64,000 nucleotides of DNA from Paenibacillus timonensis (GTDB lineage Bacteria > Bacillota > Bacilli > Paenibacillales > Paenibacillaceae). The stretch lies in contig NZ_WNZY01000019.1 in the NCBI RefSeq assembly GCF_009725205.1, positions 32,509 to 96,508 on the forward strand. The letters are read 5' to 3'. The translations under genes and the position numbers were made by a program. The notes under the pieces are model-generated. The model searched no databases. It was not told the origin of the DNA and worked only from the letters and a program-made list of their open reading frames with translations. Below, piece by piece: positions 57,967 through 64,000 of this stretch (position 1 is its first letter; each line of letters begins with the position of its first letter).

Positions 57967-59394
57967 GTGGTGAAGGATGAGCATCTTGTGCTAAAAATCC
58001 GGCTGGGTTCCGGTACGTTCAAAGGGCGCTTGTTACAGGCGTTAGGGCGCTTAGGCGGCCCCTATCGGGTGTTGAAAGGACCGGCATCGAAACCCATCGT
58101 TAACGGTTCGGAGTGGATCTATTACGGACCAGAGGAAGCTTATTGGGGCGAACGGGTACAAGAGATCGTGCTAGGGCGGCCAAAAGTCACGCTAGGAGAC
58201 TGGCGGCGGCGTCTCGAAATGGCCGGACTGAAGACGACGGAACCGGAACGTCTCGTTCCTGAAGTCAGAAGCAAGAGGGCATCCTACACACGACGTTTTG
58301 CCGTAACCGGTTTCCACTTGCGGGTATGGGAAATTCGACCGCTCGGAAAATCCGGGCAGGCGCTGCCGCTGCTGGGTGAACTGCCGGCTCTGGACTCACC
58401 GTTGCATAAACGCTTGGCAAGCACGGCTATCCGCGCGTTATATGCTGTTGGGCTCGATTTTGGCGAAGTGGTGATTTCGGCCGGGGAGGAAGGTCGGTTT
58501 ACGGTGGATTCGATCATTCCCTCCGCTGAAGCTGGAAGTACCGCTGCCGCCGGAATCGCCCGTGCCATGCGAGATACTTTGGAAGAACAGGAAGGGCTCC
58601 GGGAAACGGCGGCGGAGCGGCTGATCGGGATGGACCCGGAGTTTTTGTTGTTCGATCCGACTCACGGAAAAGTCGTCCCGGCTTCCCGTTATTTGCAATT
58701 TCACGGAGAAGCGGGATGCGATGTGCTGCGTTACCGCGGACAACGCTTGTTTCCACTTGCCGAGTTGCGGCCTCGTCCAGGCAAGGAGCCGCGCGAAGTC
58801 GTCGTTCATTTGCTGCACGCGTTTCGCGAAGCCCGCGAGGCCATCGAAGACCGGGGGCTGATTTGGCAGGCCGGAGCTATGCCGCAGCGCGGTTTTCCGC
58901 TGGGCGGACATTTGCATTTCAGCGGAGTGGGGTTGACGCCGGAACTATTGCGGGCGCTCGACAACTACCTGGCACTGCCGCTAGCCGTGCTGGAAGACGC
59001 CCGAAGTAAACCTCGTCGCCCGAAATACGGTTTTCTCGGCGATTTCCGCCTTAAGGAATACGGCGGATTTGAATATCGTACGTTGCCTAGTTTCCTGGTT
59101 TCTCCGCTCGTGACCAAAGGCGTAGTGGCATTAGCCAGTCTGATCATAGACAACGCGGAACGCCTCACCGCTAGACCGCTGGAGAAAGAGGAGATCTGGA
59201 CCGCGTTTTATGCCGGCAGAAAAAAACCGCTTCGGGCAGCGCTACCCCGCTTGTTGACGGATATCCAAAGCGTTCCTGATTATGCTCGCTACGAGGGTTA
59301 TGTCGCCCCGCTGCTTAAAGTCATTCAGTCCGGCCGTGCTTGGGATGAAACTGCAGATATCCGCACCGCTTGGAAATTGCAAAATCCTACATAA
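57967..59394 (+). CDS. Putative amidoligase (phiEco32-like COOH-NH2 ligase type 2)
   Basis: 475 residues from the GTG at 57967 (VVKDEHLVLKIRLGSG), with GGGGGA 8 bases upstream; the frame is open further, into the cotE terminator. The N-terminal 200 residues are a separate domain of unknown role. From about residue 230 the amidoligase fold appears: GMDPEFLLFDPTHGKVVPASRYL, PLAELRPRPGKEPREVV, GFPLGGHLHFSG, and FRLKEYGGFEYRTLPSFL, all with acidic metal-binding residues. Such enzymes join carboxyl and amine groups with ATP. Its place between cotE and mutS suggests a spore or cell-wall peptide role, by inference only. Confidence 0.85.
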   Translation: MVKDEHLVLKIRLGSGTFKGRLLQALGRLGGPYRVLKGPASKPIVNGSEWIYYGPEEAYWGERVQEIVLGRPKVTLGDWRRRLEMAGLKTTEPERLVPEVRSKRASYTRRFAVTGFHLRVWEIRPLGKSGQALPLLGELPALDSPLHKRLASTAIRALYAVGLDFGEVVISAGEEGRFTVDSIIPSAEAGSTAAAGIARAMRDTLEEQEGLRETAAERLIGMDPEFLLFDPTHGKVVPASRYLQFHGEAGCDVLRYRGQRLFPLAELRPRPGKEPREVVVHLLHAFREAREAIEDRGLIWQAGAMPQRGFPLGGHLHFSGVGLTPELLRALDNYLALPLAVLEDARSKPRRPKYGFLGDFRLKEYGGFEYRTLPSFLVSPLVTKGVVALASLIIDNAERLTARPLEKEEIWTAFYAGRKKPLRAALPRLLTDIQSVPDYARYEGYVAPLLKVIQSGRAWDETADIRTAWKLQNPT

Positions 59395-59465
59395 CCCCAC
59401 TGCCCTTTTCTGGTATAATAAGATTCTATGAAAGACTGACAGCGCAGGGTAAATGGAGGGGAATC

Positions 59466-62237
59466 ATGGCTACCTATACGCCGATGATTGAGCAGTATTT
59501 ACGAATCAAGGCGGAAGCGCAGGACGCGTTTCTGTTTTTCCGGCTGGGCGATTTCTATGAAATGTTCTTCGAGGATGCAATCCTGGCCGCCAAAGAGCTT
59601 GAGATTACGCTGACCGGACGGGACGGGGGCGCTGAGGAGAAGATTCCGATGTGCGGCGTTCCCTACCACTCGGCAGACAACTATATTCATCGTCTGATCG
59701 AAAAAGGGTATAAAGTGGCGATCTGCGAGCAGATGGAAGACCCTTCCCAGACCAAAGGCATGGTCAAACGCGAAATCGTCCGAGTGATTACGCCCGGGAC
59801 CATTATGGAAGGGAAGACGATCGGTGAACGGACGAACAACTACATCGTATCCGTCACCGAACGGCAGGGGTTGATGGCCCTGGCTGCCTGCGACTTGTCC
59901 ACCGGGGAGCTGTACGCGACTTCGGCGCCGTCGAACAAGGAGTGGCTGCGCGACGAAATCGGCTTGTATGACCCGGCGGAGGTTATTGGGGATCCGGAGT
60001 TATTGGATTGGATTGCCGGACAAGCCGCTCCGCTTGGTAAGCCGGTGGTGTATACGCCATGGGCTAAAGCGAAGGAGGAGACGGCGCGCACACAGTTCGG
60101 CGAAGCGGAATGGATCCGTCTGGAGTCGGAACGGCGCGACAATATCTCGCTGCTTGTCGGCTATTTAAGCGAAACACAAAAACGTTCGCTCGGTCAGCTG
60201 ACAAAAATATCAGCCTACGAGCCCGAGCATTTTATGATTTTGGACCCGTTTACGCGGCGTAACCTGGAATTGGTTGAAACGGTCCGCGAGCGTTCGAAGA
60301 AAGGTTCGCTCCTGTGGCTGCTTGACCGTACAGAGACCTCGATGGGGTCCAGATTGCTGCGTCGCTGGATTGACAAGCCCTTATTGCAAAAGACTCGGAT
60401 CGAGAAACGCTTGGAAGCGGTAGAGCACCTGCATAGCGCCTTTATACTGCGTGAGGATTTACGCGGGGCGCTTCAGGATATTTACGATTTGGAGCGGCTG
60501 GTGGGCCGCGTCGCTTTTGGCAATGCCAATGGACGTGATCTGGTTGCGCTGAAGACCTCGCTGCGCCAGGTGCCGGCGATCAAAGATCTTTGCGGTGGAT
60601 CGGCATCATCGACGTTGCGGCGGATCGCCTCTGCGATGGACGAGTGCGAGGATCTAGCCGGGATGATCGATACGGCGATTGCCGACGAACCTCCGGTTTC
60701 GGTGCGGGATGGAGGGATCATCAAGACCGGATTTCATGAACGACTGGACGAGCTGCGCGAGGCCGGGGTGAACGGCAAGCGATGGATTGCCGAGCTGGAA
60801 GCGGCCGAACGTCAGGCGACTGGGATTAAATCGCTGAAGATCGGCTACAACAAGGTGTTCGGATACTATATCGAGGTTACGCGATCGAATTTGGCCTCTT
60901 TGCCGGAAGGAAGGTATGAGCGGAAGCAAACGCTGGCGAATGCCGAACGTTTCGTCACGCCGGAGTTGAAGGAGAAGGAAACGCTCATTCTTGAAGCCGA
61001 AGAGAAGATGGTTGATCTGGAGTACGCGTTGTTTAATGAACTACGCGAACGGATCGCTGCGGACATCCCTCGCTTGCAGAAGCTAGCCGAACAAATCGCA
61101 GAAATCGACGTGCTGCGCTCGATGGCGGCCGTGGCGTCAGACAATGGCTTTGTGAAGCCGAAGTTGACCGACGGCTACGACCTCGTCGTGGAGCAAGGTC
61201 GGCATCCGGTGGTGGAGTCCGTGATGAAAGATACGGCATTTATCGCCAACGGCACAGCGCTTCGCAAGGATGAGGCCAGCATTTTGCTGATTACGGGGCC
61301 TAACATGGCAGGGAAGAGCACGTACATGCGGCAGGTCGCCCTCATTTCGATCCTGGCGCAAATCGGCTGTTTCGTGCCGGCGGCCAAGGCGGAAATCCCG
61401 TTGGTCGACCGCATATTTACGCGGATTGGCGCGGCGGACGATCTGATTGGCGGACAAAGCACCTTTATGGTGGAGATGGCTGACATTCAGATTATGACGG
61501 AGAAAGCCACTCCCCGCAGCTTGATCATTATCGATGAGCTGGGCCGAGGCACGTCCACCAGCGAAGGGATGGCGATCGCGCAAGCGGTGATCGAATATGT
61601 CCACGACCGAATCGGGTGTAAGGCGCTGGTCTCCACGCACTTCCATGAGCTCGCTCATTTGGAGCACAGTTTGACTGGGCTTAGCAATTACAGCATGGCG
61701 GTGCAGGAGAGCGGGGACAAGGTTCATTTCTTGCGCAAGCTGATCCCGGGCGCGGCGGACACCAGCTATGGCATTTATTGCGCGCGGCTGGCCGGCTTGC
61801 CTGAGGAGATCATCGGCCGGGCCTATGGGCTGCTGAAGGGACTCGAGGAGAAAGCCCCGCAGTTGGCTGGCACGGGTACAGCGGTGGCTATCGCACGACT
61901 GGCGGCTGAGCCGCAGGCGAAAGAAGACGCTGCTCGGGCTGTGCGAGAAACGGCTGTAGCTGCGGCGATGACGGAGGCGGTGGCTTCTACGGAAGCTGCC
62001 GCGGTTGCGGAAGCTCTGACGGAGCCGCTTGACCGCGAAGGCGGGCCGGTGGTGCAGCTTTCGATTTTTGGCGATGAGGAGCCTCCGGTTCAAGCGAAGC
62101 CGGCCGCTCCGGTGGCCGAGGATCCGGGTATGAGGACGCTCGTCAACCTGATCAAAAACGCCGATTTGATGAACATGACGCCGCTGCAAGCGATGCAGTT
62201 GGTGAATGATCTGAAGATGAAGGCGAAGGATTTGTAG
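59466..62237 (+). CDS. mutS: DNA mismatch repair ATPase MutS
   Basis: 923 residues from ATG 59466 (MATYTPMIEQYLRIKAEAQDAFLFFRLGDFYEMF), preferred over the upstream frame because GGAGGGG lies just before it. The mismatch-reading F-x-E motif (FYEMF) is at about residues 31-35. Core, clamp and lever follow, and Walker A GPNMAGKST starts at residue 611; DELGRGTSTSEG and STHFHEL complete the ATPase. Residues about 810-860 are an Ala/Glu-rich linker longer than usual, leading to QLSIFGDEE at Q864, a beta-clamp-binding motif. MutS binds mismatches and recruits MutL, encoded next. Confidence 0.97.
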   Translation: MATYTPMIEQYLRIKAEAQDAFLFFRLGDFYEMFFEDAILAAKELEITLTGRDGGAEEKIPMCGVPYHSADNYIHRLIEKGYKVAICEQMEDPSQTKGMVKREIVRVITPGTIMEGKTIGERTNNYIVSVTERQGLMALAACDLSTGELYATSAPSNKEWLRDEIGLYDPAEVIGDPELLDWIAGQAAPLGKPVVYTPWAKAKEETARTQFGEAEWIRLESERRDNISLLVGYLSETQKRSLGQLTKISAYEPEHFMILDPFTRRNLELVETVRERSKKGSLLWLLDRTETSMGSRLLRRWIDKPLLQKTRIEKRLEAVEHLHSAFILREDLRGALQDIYDLERLVGRVAFGNANGRDLVALKTSLRQVPAIKDLCGGSASSTLRRIASAMDECEDLAGMIDTAIADEPPVSVRDGGIIKTGFHERLDELREAGVNGKRWIAELEAAERQATGIKSLKIGYNKVFGYYIEVTRSNLASLPEGRYERKQTLANAERFVTPELKEKETLILEAEEKMVDLEYALFNELRERIAADIPRLQKLAEQIAEIDVLRSMAAVASDNGFVKPKLTDGYDLVVEQGRHPVVESVMKDTAFIANGTALRKDEASILLITGPNMAGKSTYMRQVALISILAQIGCFVPAAKAEIPLVDRIFTRIGAADDLIGGQSTFMVEMADIQIMTEKATPRSLIIIDELGRGTSTSEGMAIAQAVIEYVHDRIGCKALVSTHFHELAHLEHSLTGLSNYSMAVQESGDKVHFLRKLIPGAADTSYGIYCARLAGLPEEIIGRAYGLLKGLEEKAPQLAGTGTAVAIARLAAEPQAKEDAARAVRETAVAAAMTEAVASTEAAAVAEALTEPLDREGGPVVQLSIFGDEEPPVQAKPAAPVAEDPGMRTLVNLIKNADLMNMTPLQAMQLVNDLKMKAKDL

Positions 62238-62275
62238 GGCGGGGTGGCTGGCGGGTTAGCCGAGGCCAGGCCTAG

Positions 62276-62330
62276 GCAAGGACAAGGCAAGGACAAGGCA
62301 AGGACAAGGCAAGGACAAGGCAAGGACAAG
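62276..62330 (+). repeat. Five tandem 11-bp repeats
   Basis: GCAAGGACAAG is repeated exactly five times starting at 62276, 39 bases after the mutS stop. Confidence 0.95.
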
Positions 62331-62342
62331 GCTAAATGACAA

Positions 62343-62480
62343 GCCTTTCCTCAAACGCTAACGCCGAGGGCACGAACAAACCCTTCCTCGAGCGCTAACG
62401 CTGAGGGCACGAACAATCCCTTCCTCAAACGCTAACGCTGAGGGCACGAACAAACCCTTCCTCAAACGCTAACGCTTGGG
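62343..62480 (+). repeat. Tandem 37-bp repeats (3.7 copies) with CTAACGC core
   Basis: Units start at 62343, 62380, 62417 and 62454, the last cut short. Each holds CCTTCCTC...CGCTAACGC...GAGGGC, able to form a CCTC/GAGG hairpin around CGCTAACGC. The unit-to-unit differences are few. The last unit runs into the next repeat array. Confidence 0.92.
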
Positions 62481-62653
62481 AGAAGCCTTAAGTGGGCCTA
62501 AATCGCGGTGTTGTCATTTTAACGCTTACCACGATGCTTATTAGCACGTTTTAGGGCCGAAAACCGGCATTTTGATGGAAATAGCGTTGCTCAGCGTCGT
62601 TAGCGATTGTAAATGTCGGATTTTACCTGAATAGCGTTGCTCATCAGCGTTAG
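62469..62653 (+). repeat. 185-bp L-L-R-R repeat array (copy 2)
   Basis: CTAACGCTT at 62469, TTAACGCTT at 62519 (50 apart), CAGCGTCGTTA ending at 62602 and CAGCGTTAG ending at 62653 (51 apart) match the inverted copy at 9190-9374 motif by motif and with identical spacing. Short inner blocks (CTTAT after each left motif, AAATAGCGT, TAGCGTTGCTC) are shared. The copy lies 70 bases upstream of mutL. Together with the tandem repeats above it fills the 486-bp mutS-mutL gap; no gene is visible there. Confidence 0.8.
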
Positions 62654-62723
62654 AGCTGCGGTAGGCGGAGTAGGGGATTTAAAGTAATCAAGCGTAGGGT
62701 CTACAGCTACGGGAGGGATAGCA

Positions 62724-64000
62724 ATGGCAAAAATCGCAATTTTGGACGAGCATATTGCCAACCAGATTGCTGCCGGGGAAGTGGTGGAACGCCCGGCGTC
62801 GGTGGTTAAGGAATTGGTGGAGAACGCAATTGACGCAGGAGCAACCAAAATCGAAGTCGCCGTCGAAGAGGGGGGCCTCCAGCTCATCCGCGTTACCGAT
62901 AACGGCTCCGGTATTGAACCGGACGACTGCGAAACGGCCTTTTACCGCCATGCGACCAGTAAAATCACCTCCGGCCGCGACTTGTTCCAGATCCGCAGCC
63001 TTGGATTCCGCGGCGAAGCCTTGCCGAGTATCGCGGCCGTCGCGAAGGTCCGACTCGTATCCTCAAGCAACGATACGGGGCTCGGTCGGGTGATCGAAAT
63101 CGAAGGCGGCTCGCTGAAGCTGAACGAAGATATCGCCGCTCCGCAAGGTACGGATATCGCGGTGAAGGAATTATTTTACAACACGCCGGCAAGGCTGAAG
63201 TATATGAAGACGATCCAAACCGAGTTAGGACATATCTCGGACGTGATGTATCGGCAGGCGCTCGCGCATCCCGAGATCGCCTTTGCCCTGCGGCATAACG
63301 GAAACACGCTGCTGCAAAGCCCAGGAGGCGGTGATCTATTGCAAGTCATCGCGGCCATTTATGGCGTGAACGCCTCCAAAGGGATGGTGGCCATCGAAGC
63401 GGAGGATTTGGATTACCGGATTACGGGATTTATCGGCCGTCCCGATTTGGCCCGTTCCAACCGCGGCGGCATGTCGACGATCGTCAACGGGCGTTACATC
63501 CGCAATCAAGGGCTGCATCAGGCTATCTTGCGCGCGTATCATACGCTCCTTCCGATCAACCGTTATCCGCTGGTGGTGTTGATGCTGGATATGCACCCGT
63601 CGCTGGTCGACGTGAACGTCCACCCGGCCAAGCTGGAGGTGCGCTTCAGTAAGGAGCCGGAACTTAACGGCTTCGTAGAGAACAGTGTGCGCGCCGTCTT
63701 GAACGGCCAGGTGTTGATCCCGCAAGTCGTGCGTCAGACGATCGGGAAAGGCCCGAACCGCTCCGTGATCCAGGAGCAGTTCCATTTCCCCGCGCCGCCT
63801 CTAGGCGCGGAGGAGGGCGCTTCCGTCGCCGGCCAAACGGCTGCGGCGGCGGAAGGCACGCTCCGGCCGCCGGGGAACGGCGGGGCGGAGCGCGACCCGG
63901 GCGCGCGGTCCGCTGGGTCGGGCCGCGGCGGGGGCGGGGGGGGCGGGGGGCTCGGTCGTATACGAATCTGTAGCAGGCGGCGAGAGCGCGGGGGGGGGGA
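62724..64000 (+). CDS. mutL: DNA mismatch repair protein MutL (3' end beyond window)
   Basis: Starts at ATG 62724 (MAKIAILDEHIANQIAAGEVVERPASVVKELVENAIDAGA) with GGGAGGG upstream and remains open to the window end, about 425 codons. The GHKL ATPase motifs are complete: ELVENAIDAGA, RVTDNGSGI, YRHATSKI, RSLGFRGEALPSI, GTDIAVKELFYNTPARLKY. The transducer domain follows (NGRYIRNQGL, HPAKLEVRFSKE). The linker region after about residue 350 is Gly/Ala/Pro-rich. The C-terminal endonuclease domain is outside the window. Bases 63900-64000 contain long G runs and may be misread. Confidence 0.95.
   Translation, partial: MAKIAILDEHIANQIAAGEVVERPASVVKELVENAIDAGATKIEVAVEEGGLQLIRVTDNGSGIEPDDCETAFYRHATSKITSGRDLFQIRSLGFRGEALPSIAAVAKVRLVSSSNDTGLGRVIEIEGGSLKLNEDIAAPQGTDIAVKELFYNTPARLKYMKTIQTELGHISDVMYRQALAHPEIAFALRHNGNTLLQSPGGGDLLQVIAAIYGVNASKGMVAIEAEDLDYRITGFIGRPDLARSNRGGMSTIVNGRYIRNQGLHQAILRAYHTLLPINRYPLVVLMLDMHPSLVDVNVHPAKLEVRFSKEPELNGFVENSVRAVLNGQVLIPQVVRQTIGKGPNRSVIQEQFHFPAPPLGAEEGASVAGQTAAAAEGTLRPPGNGGAERDPGARSAGSGRGGGGGGGGLGRIRICSRRRERGGG

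Noticed and set aside
61137..62189. 350-residue minus-strand ORF inside mutS
   Set aside because: It lies wholly antisense to conserved MutS coding sequence, has no ribosome site and has an Arg/His-rich composition typical of antisense frames in GC-rich genes.
62343..62480. CRISPR array
   Set aside because: The 37-bp units are directly adjacent without unique spacers and there are no cas genes; this is a simple tandem repeat.
1..64000. tRNA, rRNA, T-box leaders, prophage or transposase genes
   Set aside because: No sequences with these signatures were recognised on either strand; absence cannot be proven by eye.

Overview
This 64 kb window looks like chromosome from a spore-forming, moderately GC-rich member of the Paenibacillaceae (Paenibacillus or a close relative). 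The main evidence is the block cotE - amidoligase - mutS - mutL at the right end, which matches the Bacillales order cotE-mutS-mutL. Supporting evidence is the Gram-positive Shine-Dalgarno sequences, many AraC and LacI regulators next to lipoprotein-dependent sugar ABC transporters without their own ATPase, and lipobox signal peptides. No rRNA, tRNA, CRISPR array, phage, transposase or integrase gene was found.

Layout. 1-3.2 kb: a ketopantoate reductase-like gene (cut by the window edge) divergent from a TetR regulator, a 2H phosphoesterase-like protein, a Phd-Uma2 fusion with three phased TTAGCTAA palindromes, and a GNAT acetyltransferase. 3.2-7.1 kb: a visibly AT-rich accessory island with an XRE repressor/DUF6809 pair sharing a near-perfect 17-bp inverted operator, then three single-gene units (RES-domain NAD+ phosphorylase, HEPN-domain protein, FRG-domain protein). 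These three units are separated by complex inverted-repeat elements with GATAAC...GTTATC ends, an organisation resembling gene cassettes. 7.1-14.5 kb: sugar catabolism, with two xylose-isomerase-like TIM barrels, two Gfo/Idh/MocA dehydrogenases, a ThuA-like protein and an AraC regulator, with a cre-like site at the operon head. 14.5-21.3 kb: small regulator/enzyme modules (hydrolase-MarR, epoxide hydrolase/AraC, HxlR-WYL-DinB-YdeI, RidA).

21.5-31.6 kb: an oligosaccharide locus with two paralogous solute-binding lipoproteins, two LplB/YtcP-type permeases, a GH88 unsaturated glucuronyl hydrolase, a membrane AraC sensor-regulator and a secreted TIM-barrel-like protein; this suggests import and processing of unsaturated uronate oligosaccharides. 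31.8-39.0 kb: a tightly spaced operon with a split CehA-like PHP phosphoesterase, a GDPD-like protein, a LacI regulator and a complete four-gene PotABCD-type ABC transporter, consistent with uptake and hydrolysis of a phosphodiester or similar organic phosphate (inference). 39-49.3 kb: MFS exporter, orphan MurE-like ligase, an ABC-F protein behind a long structured leader with two terminators and candidate leader peptides, surface glycan genes (three glycosyltransferases, one methyltransferase), and a DrrAB-type ABC exporter.

49.3-64 kb: yqkB-like/carbonic anhydrase/PatB-like lyase operon, M32 carboxypeptidase, SsuABC-type transporter, an aromatic-acid-exporter-family protein, cotE with a sigma-E-like promoter, amidoligase, mutS and the 5' part of mutL. 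The mutS-mutL gap is full of repeats. One of them is a 185-bp array with two CTAACGCTT-type and two GCG..GTTA-type motifs, and the same architecture occurs inverted at 9.2-9.4 kb. The last 100 bases are G-rich homopolymers and may contain a frame error.
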